From contig NZ_JONK01000008.1 in the NCBI RefSeq assembly GCF_000711885.1, positions 103,253-167,252 of the forward strand: 64,000 nt of DNA, in the 5' to 3' direction. The notes beneath the pieces are model-generated. The model was not told the DNA's origin, did no database searches, and worked only from the letters and a program-made list of their open reading frames with translations. The position numbers and the translations under genes were made by a program. This DNA comes from Chromobacterium haemolyticum DSM 19808 (GTDB taxonomy: Bacteria > Pseudomonadota > Gammaproteobacteria > Burkholderiales > Chromobacteriaceae). This document shows, piece by piece, positions 16,777 to 25,207 of the stretch; position 1 is the first letter of the stretch, and the number at the start of each line of letters is the position of its first letter.

Positions 16777-18696
16777 ATGAAAAACTTCAAAAATATTTCA
16801 AGCGGCATTTCCATCAGCCTGATTGCTGGCATCTTCGCCTTCGGTGCTGCCTCAGCCCACGCAGCTCCAAATAGCAAATCTGCCGCCGCCGGCTTTTCGG
16901 AAACGATGATGCAGGGCTATGACAGTGACCCCTCATTCGGCATGCCCAATATTGCCAACCAGCCCCCCTTCCCGAATCAATCTACGCGTTTTGGACAAGC
17001 AAACCAAATGCGGCCCGTTCAGGCGCGCAAACAAGAAGAGCAGCAACTAAGCCCATTTGTTGAGTTTGTCCGGGTGGCAACAGGTAAAACCTTGCCCATT
17101 TTTGGCAGCGATCTGTTCAACAACCCGCCATCGACGTTTGCACCCACCGATGCGGCTCAGGTCAATCCAGATTACATCATCGGGGCGGGAGATCAAATTC
17201 AGGTCAAGGGCTGGGGAATGGTCGACATTGACCTGACCTTGACCGTGGAACGCAACGGCACAGTCTACCTGCCCCGTGTCGGCTCGGTAGCCGTTGCCGG
17301 CATCAAGTTCAAGGACTTGCAAGACACTCTCAAGAAAAGCGTTTCTCGCGTTTTCAACAACTTCGAGCTCAGCGCCAGTCTGCTGCAAGCGCGAGCAGTA
17401 CAAGTTTATGTGGTCGGCAATGCTCAGGCGCCAGGGAGTTATACCCTGAGCGGAATGAGCACATTACTGAATGCGCTGTTCGCCTCCGGCGGCCCCAACG
17501 ACAATGGCTCGATGCGCAACATCCAATTGATGCGCGATGGCAAACTAGTCGGCACTCTCGACTTGTACAAGATTCTGGTTGATGGCGACAAATCCACCGA
17601 CCTGACCCTACGTGATGGAGATGTCGTTCGCATCTCCCCTGCCGGTAAGAGAACGGCTCTGCTAGGCGACGTCAAACACCCCGCGATTTATGAGTTTTCC
17701 ACCGGAGAAAGCGCCGCGGACTTGTTGCGTTGGGCTGGCGGCCTGGAGTCCGCCGCGGAAAACAAGGCATGGCGGCTGGAGAAAAATACGGATAACCAAT
17801 TTGCCTTGCAATGGCAGGCGACCCCGGATACCAGCAACATCAACGCGCCATCTTTGAAACAACTCAAGCTGGCCGCGGGTGATATTTTCCGAGTATTCGC
17901 TCCTGGAGCTTTGCCGGTGGACCTTCGCCAAGAAACCGAGTTTGTCCGGATCAGCGGCGAAGTCAAACAAACCGGGACTTTTCAACTGCAAAAAGGCGAA
18001 ACACTGCGCGAGCTAGTCATGCGTTTGGGTGGGGTAACCGAATATGGTTATATCTTTGCCACTGCCCTGCAGCGTGAAAGTATACGTAAAGAGCAGCAAA
18101 TCAAGCTGGATCAGGTTGCCTCCCGTTTCGAGAAAGAACTGGAACAAACTGCAGCAGCCAGACTCTCCAAACAAACCGACAAAGACAATGTTGCAGCCAT
18201 CACCGCGGAAGTGGAGCGTCAGCGCAAGTTAGCCGAGAAAATGCGCACGGTCAAGGCGGAGGGCAGAGTGGTACTGGAACTCAACGGAGCCGATGCCCAA
18301 GTCAAAGACCTACCAGACCTGCCCTTGCAAAATGGAGATACCATCACCATTCCACGCCGACCAGGTACCGTCAATGTTTTAGGCGCGGTCTATCAAAGCA
18401 ATGCTTTCATCTATCGCCCGCAACGCGCGGTTAAAGACTACCTTGATCTCGCTGGCGGCATCACCCAGACCGGCGATAAGTCCGCCACCTATGTACTCCG
18501 GGCGGATGGCACCGTGGCCAGCAACAATAATGCCGGCTGGTTCTCCAGCTTGGGAGGGAAACGCATCAATCCAGGCGATACCATCGTCGTACCAGACGAA
18601 GTCGTCGTCAGCAGTTGGACTCAGTCCTTGAAAGAATGGACCTCGATTCTCTATCAGTTCGGCTTGGGTGCTGCCGGTCTTAAAGTCCTGAAATAA
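16777..18696 (+). CDS. Polysaccharide export protein, Wza/GfcE-like with several SLBB domains
   Basis: 639 aa. Signal peptide about 1-30, cleaved after AHA; there is no lipobox Cys, unlike Wza. The polysaccharide export domain begins near residue 128 (VNPDYIIGAGDQIQVKGWG). SLBB-like domains start at about 210, 291 (LLGDVKHPAIYEF), 389 (ISGEVKQTGTFQL) and 529 (VLGAVYQSNAFIY), with a charged, coiled-coil-like insert at ~435-500. It is much longer than Wza (~380 aa). Expected role: periplasmic and outer membrane export channel. It lies 28 bp after the YjbH-PAP2 gene and 32 bp before Wzz. Confidence 0.85.
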   Translation: MKNFKNISSGISISLIAGIFAFGAASAHAAPNSKSAAAGFSETMMQGYDSDPSFGMPNIANQPPFPNQSTRFGQANQMRPVQARKQEEQQLSPFVEFVRVATGKTLPIFGSDLFNNPPSTFAPTDAAQVNPDYIIGAGDQIQVKGWGMVDIDLTLTVERNGTVYLPRVGSVAVAGIKFKDLQDTLKKSVSRVFNNFELSASLLQARAVQVYVVGNAQAPGSYTLSGMSTLLNALFASGGPNDNGSMRNIQLMRDGKLVGTLDLYKILVDGDKSTDLTLRDGDVVRISPAGKRTALLGDVKHPAIYEFSTGESAADLLRWAGGLESAAENKAWRLEKNTDNQFALQWQATPDTSNINAPSLKQLKLAAGDIFRVFAPGALPVDLRQETEFVRISGEVKQTGTFQLQKGETLRELVMRLGGVTEYGYIFATALQRESIRKEQQIKLDQVASRFEKELEQTAAARLSKQTDKDNVAAITAEVERQRKLAEKMRTVKAEGRVVLELNGADAQVKDLPDLPLQNGDTITIPRRPGTVNVLGAVYQSNAFIYRPQRAVKDYLDLAGGITQTGDKSATYVLRADGTVASNNNAGWFSSLGGKRINPGDTIVVPDEVVVSSWTQSLKEWTSILYQFGLGAAGLKVLK

Positions 18697-18728
18697 GCAA
18701 TCCGCCGCCTTAACACCTGGAATTGATT

Positions 18729-19916
18729 ATGTCCATGAATGAGAACTCCATCAGACCACACGACGACTCCGAAGAGATCAATCTTCTGGAAATCATTCGA
18801 GTCTTAGTACAGCAAAAATACTGGATTATCGGCAGCACAGCCTGCCTGGGGGGAGCTGCACTGCTTTTCAGTCTACTCCTGCCTCCCACGTTTACCTCAA
18901 CCGCAAAAATCTTGCCCCCACAGCAGCAGAGCGCCGGTATGAGTGCCCTGCTGGGACAGTTAGGCGGCTTGGCCGGAGTTGCCGGCAGCGTCTCTGGACT
19001 AAAAAATCCAAACGATCTTTATATCGGTATGCTGCAAAGCAGAACCGTTGCCGACAATTTGATTCGGCAATTCAAACTAAAGCAGCGCTATCAAACAGAC
19101 TCTCTGGATGCCACCCGCAAAGAGTTGCAAAACGCCAGCTCAATTACTAGTGGTAAAGACGGCATAATCACTGTCAGCGTGGATGACTCAGGGCCTCAGT
19201 TTGCAGCCAAGCTGGCTAATGCCTATATCGAGCAGCTTATCAAGCTGAATCAAAGCCTGGCGGTGACCGACGCGGCCAAACGGCGCCTGTTCTTTGAAAA
19301 CCAACTCAAGCAAACCAAAGCACAACTTGCCGAAGCGGAAACCGCGCTGCGCCAAACCCAGGAACGTACCGGCATGATTCAACCGGAAGGACAGGTCTCC
19401 GCAATCATGAGTACGGTTACCCAACTCAAAGCGAGTATCGCGGCTAAAGAAGTACAGTTGGAAGCTATGCGCAGCTATGCAACCGAGCAGAACCCGTTGT
19501 ACCAGCGTACAAGCCAAGAACTTGCCGGCTTAAAAACCCAACTGGCAAAAATGGAAACCGGCAAAGAAACCGCTGGTGACGTGATGGTGCCAACCGGCAA
19601 AGTGCCTCAGTCTGGCCTTGAATATTTCCGCCGGCTACGGGATGTCAAATACCAGGAAACCATCTTTGAGCTGCTCTCCAAACAATACGAACTGGCTCGT
19701 ATTGAGGAAGCCAAGGACTCGTCTCAAATCCAGGTGCTGGACAAGGCCGATATCCCGGAACTGAAGAGCAAGCCCAAACGTGCGCAGATCATCATGATGG
19801 GCGTCCTTGGGGGGCTGGTAATAGGCATTCTGCTAGCCTTCCTGCGTGACCGCATGATTGCCGCCAAGCAGTCCGGGCGCTTACGCGAGTTTGCCTTAGC
19901 CTTCAAAGAAAGCTGA
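18729..19916 (+). CDS. Wzz-type polysaccharide chain-length determinant (GNVR domain)
   Basis: 395 aa from ATG 18729; ATG 18735 and TTG 18723 are alternatives. Topology is typical: N-terminal cytosolic part (EEINLLEIIRVLVQQKYW), TM1 at about 33-53, a long periplasmic region with coiled coil (about 180-275), a GNVR-like segment (GLEYFRRLRDVKYQETIFELLSKQYELAR, quoted in part: LEYFRRLRDVKYQE), and TM2 at about 362-380. There is no C-terminal tyrosine-kinase domain, so it is a Wzz-like rather than Wzc/Etk protein. Last gene of the cassette, closed by a strong terminator. Confidence 0.85.
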   Translation: MSMNENSIRPHDDSEEINLLEIIRVLVQQKYWIIGSTACLGGAALLFSLLLPPTFTSTAKILPPQQQSAGMSALLGQLGGLAGVAGSVSGLKNPNDLYIGMLQSRTVADNLIRQFKLKQRYQTDSLDATRKELQNASSITSGKDGIITVSVDDSGPQFAAKLANAYIEQLIKLNQSLAVTDAAKRRLFFENQLKQTKAQLAEAETALRQTQERTGMIQPEGQVSAIMSTVTQLKASIAAKEVQLEAMRSYATEQNPLYQRTSQELAGLKTQLAKMETGKETAGDVMVPTGKVPQSGLEYFRRLRDVKYQETIFELLSKQYELARIEEAKDSSQIQVLDKADIPELKSKPKRAQIIMMGVLGGLVIGILLAFLRDRMIAAKQSGRLREFALAFKES

Positions 19917-19928
19917 GCACTAAAAAAA

Positions 19929-19957
19929 ACACCACAGCGCTGCTGTGGTGTTTTTTT
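19929..19957 (+). terminator. Bidirectional terminator after the export cassette
   Basis: Perfect 10-bp stem ACACCACAGC / GCTGTGGTGT with a 3-nt loop, flanked by eight A on the left and seven T on the right. It can end both the cassette and the converging Bcr/CflA gene. Confidence 0.93.
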
Positions 19958-19992
19958 ATAGGGTTTTAAATCGTGAAGACACCACGACGCTC

Positions 19993-21195
19993 TCAGGATG
20001 CCATTGTTACCTTCCGCCTATAGCCCATCCGGAACACGAAGCCCAACACCAGCATGACCATCATGCAGGCCGCCAGGCTCAATGGGCTACCCCAGACCAA
20101 TGGCGCGATCAAGCCCGCCACCACGCTGGACATCATGGTCTGGAAAAAACCTTGCAACGACGAAGCAGTGCCGCGAAGCGATGGGAACTGATCCATCAGA
20201 TTCAGGGTGATGGATGGCGCGGCGATTGACATGCCGGTTGTGTACAGCGCCAGAGGCAACACCGCCCACGGCATCGCGGCCTCCGGCGCAAGCAGGTTGT
20301 ACAGCAAGTTCCAGCCGGCGGCGATGAACATCACCACATAGCCGCGAGACACAATATCCTTCTGCGATACCCGCCCCGCCATCTTGCCGGACAGGTAAGC
20401 GCCGAACATGATGCCGGACACCGCTGGGCCAAACATCCACAGGAACTGCCCCGGACCCAGATGCAAATGCTGCATCAAAAAGACCGGCGCCGATGGGATG
20501 TACAGGAAGAACCCAGCGAAATTGAATGATACCGCCGCAGTCAGTAGCTGGAACTCGCGCTTACGCCCCACCTGCCAGTAATTGGCCAACAGGTATTTGA
20601 TTTTCAAGGGCTGGCGCGCGGACTCATGATGGGTTTCCGGCAAGGCGAACCAGCTCATCAGGAAGAGCGCCAGGCCAATCAACGCCATGAACACGAAGAT
20701 GGAGTGCCAGCCAAAGGCGCCGAACAACCAGCCGCCCACCACCGGCGCGATGGCAGGCGACAGCGAAAACAACATGGTGACCTGCGACATCAGCCGCTGG
20801 GCATCGGCGCCGTCCAGCTTGTCGCGGATGATGGCGCGCCCCACCACCAAGCCAGCGCCGCCGCAGAAGCCTTGCAGCGCCCGGAACAACAGCAGTTGGC
20901 CCAGGCTGTCGGCGAAGGCGCATCCTATCGACGCCAGGCTGAACAACAAGGTGGTGACCAGCACCACCGGGCGGCGTCCCACCGCGTCCGAGATCGAGCC
21001 GTGCCACAGCATCATCACCGCGTAAGACAATAAATATACTGTCAGCGCCTGCTGCATCTGCAGTGGCGAGACAGCCAAGCTTTGCCCGATCGCGCTCATC
21101 GCCGGCAGGAAAGTGTCGATCGAAAACGGCCCCAGCGTGGACAGGGCCGCCAGCAGGATTGCCAGCCCGAAGTGGCTGCGTGTGGAGGGATGCAT
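19993..21195 (-). CDS. Bcr/CflA-family drug efflux MFS transporter
   Basis: 400 aa, 12 predicted helices, DHA1 type. N-terminal LLAALSTLGPFSIDTFLPAM and the motif A loop WHGSISDAVGRRPVVL are diagnostic of Bcr/CflA exporters, as is the GFCGGAGLVVGRAIIRD segment of helix 4-5. Likely exports small drugs or metabolites by proton antiport. Transcribed alone towards the polysaccharide cassette; no dedicated regulator adjoins it. Confidence 0.88.
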   Translation of the reverse strand: MHPSTRSHFGLAILLAALSTLGPFSIDTFLPAMSAIGQSLAVSPLQMQQALTVYLLSYAVMMLWHGSISDAVGRRPVVLVTTLLFSLASIGCAFADSLGQLLLFRALQGFCGGAGLVVGRAIIRDKLDGADAQRLMSQVTMLFSLSPAIAPVVGGWLFGAFGWHSIFVFMALIGLALFLMSWFALPETHHESARQPLKIKYLLANYWQVGRKREFQLLTAAVSFNFAGFFLYIPSAPVFLMQHLHLGPGQFLWMFGPAVSGIMFGAYLSGKMAGRVSQKDIVSRGYVVMFIAAGWNLLYNLLAPEAAMPWAVLPLALYTTGMSIAAPSITLNLMDQFPSLRGTASSLQGFFQTMMSSVVAGLIAPLVWGSPLSLAACMMVMLVLGFVFRMGYRRKVTMAS

Positions 21196-21381
21196 GGCGG
21201 ATAAATAACAATGAGAGTCAATGCATGTTAACGGTTAGGCCTGCACTTGCCAAACCGGACTGATGTAAATAAAACGTCATAGCCTCATATCGCGCTTTTC
21301 AAGCGCGCGCCGCTGGCGCCGGCTTCGATTTCGTGCCACGATCAATCCACTCCACGCCAGCCATAACAAGGAGAGACCAGC

Positions 21382-21729
21382 ATGATTCGCCTGTATCACA
21401 ACCCGCGCTGTTCCAAATCCAGGGAGGCGCTGAGCCTGCTGGAAAACGCCGGCGCGGAAATCGAAATCGTAGAGTATCTGAAGCACCCGCCCAGTTACGA
21501 AGAACTGGAGCGCCTGCTGACGCTGCTGAACATGGAGCCGCGCGACTTGATTCGCCAGAAGGAGGAGGAATACACCGAACTCTACCTGGACGACATCACG
21601 CTGGAACCCAGACATCTAATTACCGCCATGATAGACAATCCCAAGCTGATCGAGCGCCCTATCGCCGTCTGCGGCGAACGCGCCGTGGTGGGACGGCCAC
21701 CGGAACGGGTGCTGCAGCTTCTGGACTAA
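21382..21729 (+). CDS. arsC: Arsenate reductase, glutaredoxin-coupled ArsC family
   Basis: 115 aa. Catalytic Cys10 in YHNPRCSKSREAL, the three-Arg region of ArsC (RDLIRQKEEEY; LIERPIAVCGERAVVGRPPE). The family reduces arsenate to arsenite with glutathione and glutaredoxin; stand-alone copies without arsB/arsR, as here, are common and may have housekeeping roles. A good ribosome-binding site (AAGGAGAG) precedes the ATG. The TAA stop (21727-21729) is the left target duplication of MITE copy B. Confidence 0.88.
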   Translation: MIRLYHNPRCSKSREALSLLENAGAEIEIVEYLKHPPSYEELERLLTLLNMEPRDLIRQKEEEYTELYLDDITLEPRHLITAMIDNPKLIERPIAVCGERAVVGRPPERVLQLLD

Positions 21730-21861
21730 GAGCCTGTGCACGATCTTGCGAGCTAGGGCGAGACATGGCGAAAACCGCTGAGAAAGCGGGATGTACATAC
21801 GGTACATGAGCATTTCGAAGGTGTGTCCACCGTGACGCGCAGCTGATCGTGAACAGTTTCC
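21730..21861 (+). mobile_element. MITE-like intergenic repeat, copy B
   Basis: 132 bp. Left end GAGCCTGTGCACGATC; right end GATCGTGAACAGTTTCC, forming the terminal inverted repeat. It is flanked by exact direct repeats TAA (21727-21729) and TAA (21862-21864); the left one is the arsC stop codon. Internal small stem CCGCT-GAGAA-AGCGG. Shares AAGGCG-like GGCGAAAACCGCTGAGAAAG blocks with copy F and others. No coding potential. Confidence 0.88.
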
Positions 21862-21978
21862 TAAGCCTAGCTGGCTCCTCCCTCCAGCGCCCAAGGCAAT
21901 CGCTCTTGGGCGTTTTTGCATTCAACGTCCCGCCAACCTGCACTCGTCCCATCCCCTTCAAAATTATCACTTGCGGAA

Positions 21979-21996
21979 TAGTAACATCCGTTACTA
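21979..21996 (+). promoter_or_regulatory. MarR-type operator at the emrR start
   Basis: Perfect 7-bp inverted repeat TAGTAAC-ATCC-GTTACTA ending 2 bp before the ATG at 21999. Size and symmetry are as expected for autoregulation by a MarR-family repressor, which the adjoining gene encodes. Confidence 0.65.
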
Positions 21997-21998
21997 AA

Positions 21999-22508
21999 AT
22001 GGCGCTCATGAATCCAACCAAGTCATTTCAAACGCTTGAGCAGGCTGTAAACCGAATCGAAGCGCGTTTTCCCGGCGTACCCCGCCAGGAAGTCATTCTG
22101 GCGCGCTTGCTATACCACATCCTGCCTCGGCTGTCCGCTCACCTGTGCGACAAGCTGAAGCATCACGGCCTCAACGAGACGGTGTGGATGGCCCTGCTGG
22201 CGCTATACGCCTGTCCGCAACAAGCGCTCTATCCGTCTGAAATCAGCGACACGCTGGATTCATCGCGCACCAACGCCACGCGCATTGCCGACGAACTAGT
22301 CAAAAACGGTTGGGCGGCTCGTTCGCCCAGCGCGGAAGACCGGCGCAAGATCCTGCTGGAGTTGACGCCGGGCGGCGTTCAACTCGTGGAATCCCTGCTG
22401 CCCGTTTCCCGCGAATGCCACCGCGAGTTGTGGTCGGATTTCGACGCCGCGGAAAAACAGGAGTTCGAACGCTTATTGCGCAAGCTGCTCTGCAGCCTGG
22501 GCGGTTGA
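21999..22508 (+). CDS. MarR-family regulator of an Emr efflux operon (EmrR/MprA-like)
   Basis: 169 aa from ATG 21999; ATG 22008 is an alternative. Winged helix: helix region ALYPSEISDTLDSSRTNATRIADELVKNG (recognition helix around SSRTNATRIADEL), wing with SAEDRRKILLELT. The N-terminal RLLYHILPRLSAHLCDKLK dimer helix resembles EmrR. A perfect palindrome overlaps the start, and the next three genes encode a tripartite pump, so it is likely the ligand-released repressor of itself and the pump. Confidence 0.85.
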   Translation: MALMNPTKSFQTLEQAVNRIEARFPGVPRQEVILARLLYHILPRLSAHLCDKLKHHGLNETVWMALLALYACPQQALYPSEISDTLDSSRTNATRIADELVKNGWAARSPSAEDRRKILLELTPGGVQLVESLLPVSRECHRELWSDFDAAEKQEFERLLRKLLCSLGG

Positions 22509-22617
22509 AGCTGGGAAACCGGCTTTTTTTCGTCCTTATAATAACCTGCGTGACTATCACATCATCAATCACTTTACCAATTGCTAATACAGCAAGTCAA
22601 CACGGGAGTCCCACTAG

Positions 22618-24024
22618 GTGAAAAAGACTCAATGGCAGCACGGCGTCAGCGCCCTGCTGCTCAGCGCCCTGTTGGGCGGCTGCGCGAGCTTCGGCCCTGA
22701 CAACGTCCCCGCATCTGAGCTCAAAGCCGAACAATTACGGCTGACCGATGGCCAGGGCGAACAGATCGCCAATGATTGGTGGACGCAACTGAACGACGCC
22801 GCGCTGAGCCAGCTGGTGGCCAAGGCCCTGCAGGACGCGCCCTCGCTGAAACTGGCCGAGGCCCGGCTGCGCCAAGCGCGCGCCGCAGTCGGCATCGTCG
22901 AAGGCAATAGCGGCCCCAAACTCGATTTCAGCGCCAATATGACGCAGCTGCATTACGAGTTCCCGGCGCCGATCTCGCGCGACTACGTCAACGCCTACAC
23001 CGCGATGCTGATGGGCAGCTGGGAGTTCGACTTCTGGGGCAAGCACCGCGGCCAGATCGACGAAGCCGTCGGCCAGCAGCAAGCCATCGCCTTCGAAGGC
23101 GCGCAAACCCGGCTAACGCTGGCTCAAGCCGTCATCGCCCAATACACCCAGTTGCAACGGCTGCAGGCGCAAAGCGCGGTGCTGGCCAAGCGCATCCAAC
23201 TGGCGGAAAGCCGCCAGACGCTAACCCAGGCCCGCATCAACGCCGGCCTGCTGCCGGGCGATAACCAGCGCGGCAACGAAGTCTCGCTGCATCGCCTGCG
23301 CCAGCAGCAAAGCGCGCTGACTCAGGACAGCGACCGCGCCCGTCACGCGCTGGCGGCGCTGACCGGCCAAGGCCCGGAAGCCTTGCGTGACTTGCAGCCC
23401 GGCAAGACGCTGACGGTGCCGGCCATGGACGCCGACGGCCTGAACGCCGACCTACTGGGCAAGCGCCCGGACATCGCCGCCCAACGCGCGCGAGTGGAAG
23501 CCACCGCCGGCGCGGTCAAAGCCGCGCGCGCCGAGTTCTATCCCAATATCAAGCTGACCGCCTTCGCCGGCCAGACGTCGCTGGAATTCAACAAGTTGAT
23601 GAACGGCGACTCCACCTTCTGGGGCTTCATGCCGGCGATCAGCCTGCCCCTCTTCCACTCCGGCGCGATCCAGGCCAATTTGGGCAAACAGCGGGCTGGC
23701 TACGACATCGCCGTGCACAGCTACAACCAGACCGTACTGGACGCGCTCCGCGACGCCGCCGACTCAGTTAGCGGCTGGCAGCAAAGCGGCAAGCAGCTGG
23801 AACAGGCCCGCCAAGCGCAAGACAGCAGCCGTCGCGCCGCCGACTCCGCCGCCGCCCGCTTCAAGGCCGGCATCATCAACAAGCTGAACCTGCTGGACGC
23901 CCAAGACAGCGCGCTGGCGCAACAATCGGCGCGCATCGACGCCGAAGCCGGCCGCAAACTGGCCTGGGTTTCCCTGAACACCGCATTGGGCGGCGGCTTC
24001 AACGCTGCGCCCGCCACCCACTGA
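22618..24024 (+). CDS. NodT-family outer membrane efflux lipoprotein
   Basis: 468 aa from GTG 22618. Lipobox LLGGC gives a lipidated Cys at about residue 22. Two outer membrane efflux repeats form the TolC-like channel (DWWTQLNDAALSQLVAKAL; GLLPGDNQRG; LGKRPDIAAQRARVEATAG; ARAEFYPNIKLTA). It supplies the outer membrane exit duct for the EmrAB pump encoded next. A perfect TATAAT at 22537-22542 might mark an internal promoter, but no good -35 matches it. Confidence 0.9.
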   Translation: MKKTQWQHGVSALLLSALLGGCASFGPDNVPASELKAEQLRLTDGQGEQIANDWWTQLNDAALSQLVAKALQDAPSLKLAEARLRQARAAVGIVEGNSGPKLDFSANMTQLHYEFPAPISRDYVNAYTAMLMGSWEFDFWGKHRGQIDEAVGQQQAIAFEGAQTRLTLAQAVIAQYTQLQRLQAQSAVLAKRIQLAESRQTLTQARINAGLLPGDNQRGNEVSLHRLRQQQSALTQDSDRARHALAALTGQGPEALRDLQPGKTLTVPAMDADGLNADLLGKRPDIAAQRARVEATAGAVKAARAEFYPNIKLTAFAGQTSLEFNKLMNGDSTFWGFMPAISLPLFHSGAIQANLGKQRAGYDIAVHSYNQTVLDALRDAADSVSGWQQSGKQLEQARQAQDSSRRAADSAAARFKAGIINKLNLLDAQDSALAQQSARIDAEAGRKLAWVSLNTALGGGFNAAPATH

Positions 24025-24034
24025 GAACGCATCC

Positions 24035-25195
24035 ATGGACAAGAAAACCAAAACCGCGCAAGGCCGCAAACGCAATCTGATCGTCGCCACCACCCTATTC
24101 GCCGCCATCGCCATCGGCTATGGGGCGTACTGGACGCTGGTGCTCAGCCACCAGGAAAGCACCGACGACGCTTATGTCAGCGGCCATCTGGTGCAAGTCA
24201 CCCCGGAAGTGGGCGGCACCGTCGCCAAAGTCCTGGTGGACGACACCCAGCACGTCAAGGCCGGCCAATTGCTGGTCAGCCTGGACAAGAACGACGCGCA
24301 GCTCAACTTCGACCGCGCCCGCAATGAATTCGCTCAAGTCGTGCGCCAGACTCGGCAGTTGATGAGCAACACCCAGCAACTGGCCGCTCAAGTCACGCTG
24401 CGCGAAACCGAACTGGCCCGCGCCGACGCCGATCTGAAGCGCCGCAAACAGCTGGCCGGCACCGACGCGCTGTCGGCGGAAGAGTTGAGCCACGCCAACG
24501 ACGCCGTCGCCGGCGCCAAGGCCGCGCTGGACGCCGCGCGCGAACAGCAAAAAGCCAGCGCCGCGCTGCTGGGCAAGGACGCGCTGGCGCAGCAGCCCGC
24601 GGTCAAGGCCGCCGCCAGCCGGCTGAAAGAAGCCTGGCTCGCGCTGCAGCGCACCGAAATCAAAGCGCCATTGGACGGCGCCGTTGCCCGCCGCAATGTG
24701 CAGGTGGGCCAGCGCCTGGCCGCCGGCACCCCGCTGATGTCGGTGATCCCGCTGCAAAACCTGTGGGTGGACGCCAACTTTAAGGAAGGCCAACTGGCCA
24801 AGATCCGTATCGGCCAGCCGGTGGAGCTGAAATCCGACCTCTACGGCGGCAAGATCGTGTACCACGGCAAAGTGGTGGGCCTATCCGCCGGCACCGGCAG
24901 CGCTTTCTCGCTGCTGCCGGCGCAGAACGCCACCGGCAACTGGATCAAGGTGGTGCAACGCGTACCGGTGCGCATCCAGCTGGACCCGAAAGACCTGCAA
25001 TCGCACCCGCTGCGCGTCGGCTTGTCGATGGACGTGGTGGTGGACACCTCCAGCACCGACGGCAAGGCCGTGGCCGAAGCCCAGCCCTTCGTCGCCCACC
25101 AGGACGTCTCCGGCCAGTTACCGGACCTGAAACAGGCCGACGAACTGGTGCGGACGCTGCTGGCGGCCAACGCGGGTGAAGGCAAGGCCGAATAA
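24035..25195 (+). CDS. emrA: EmrA-like membrane fusion protein (HlyD family)
   Basis: 386 aa. One N-terminal helix (about 14-34), lipoyl half-motifs (ESTDDAYVSGHLVQVTPEVGG, quoted in part: TDDAYVSGHLVQVTPEV; ALQRTEIKAPLDGAVARR), an alpha-helical hairpin of about residues 95-190, and beta-barrel region (VDANFKEGQLAKIRIGQPV). TDDAYV is typical of EmrA/FarA-type adaptors. Bridges the MFS pump and the NodT duct. Gap to the preceding gene is 10 bp and to emrB 12 bp. Confidence 0.92.
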   Translation: MDKKTKTAQGRKRNLIVATTLFAAIAIGYGAYWTLVLSHQESTDDAYVSGHLVQVTPEVGGTVAKVLVDDTQHVKAGQLLVSLDKNDAQLNFDRARNEFAQVVRQTRQLMSNTQQLAAQVTLRETELARADADLKRRKQLAGTDALSAEELSHANDAVAGAKAALDAAREQQKASAALLGKDALAQQPAVKAAASRLKEAWLALQRTEIKAPLDGAVARRNVQVGQRLAAGTPLMSVIPLQNLWVDANFKEGQLAKIRIGQPVELKSDLYGGKIVYHGKVVGLSAGTGSAFSLLPAQNATGNWIKVVQRVPVRIQLDPKDLQSHPLRVGLSMDVVVDTSSTDGKAVAEAQPFVAHQDVSGQLPDLKQADELVRTLLAANAGEGKAE

Positions 25196-25207
25196 GGGGG
25201 CCGGACC

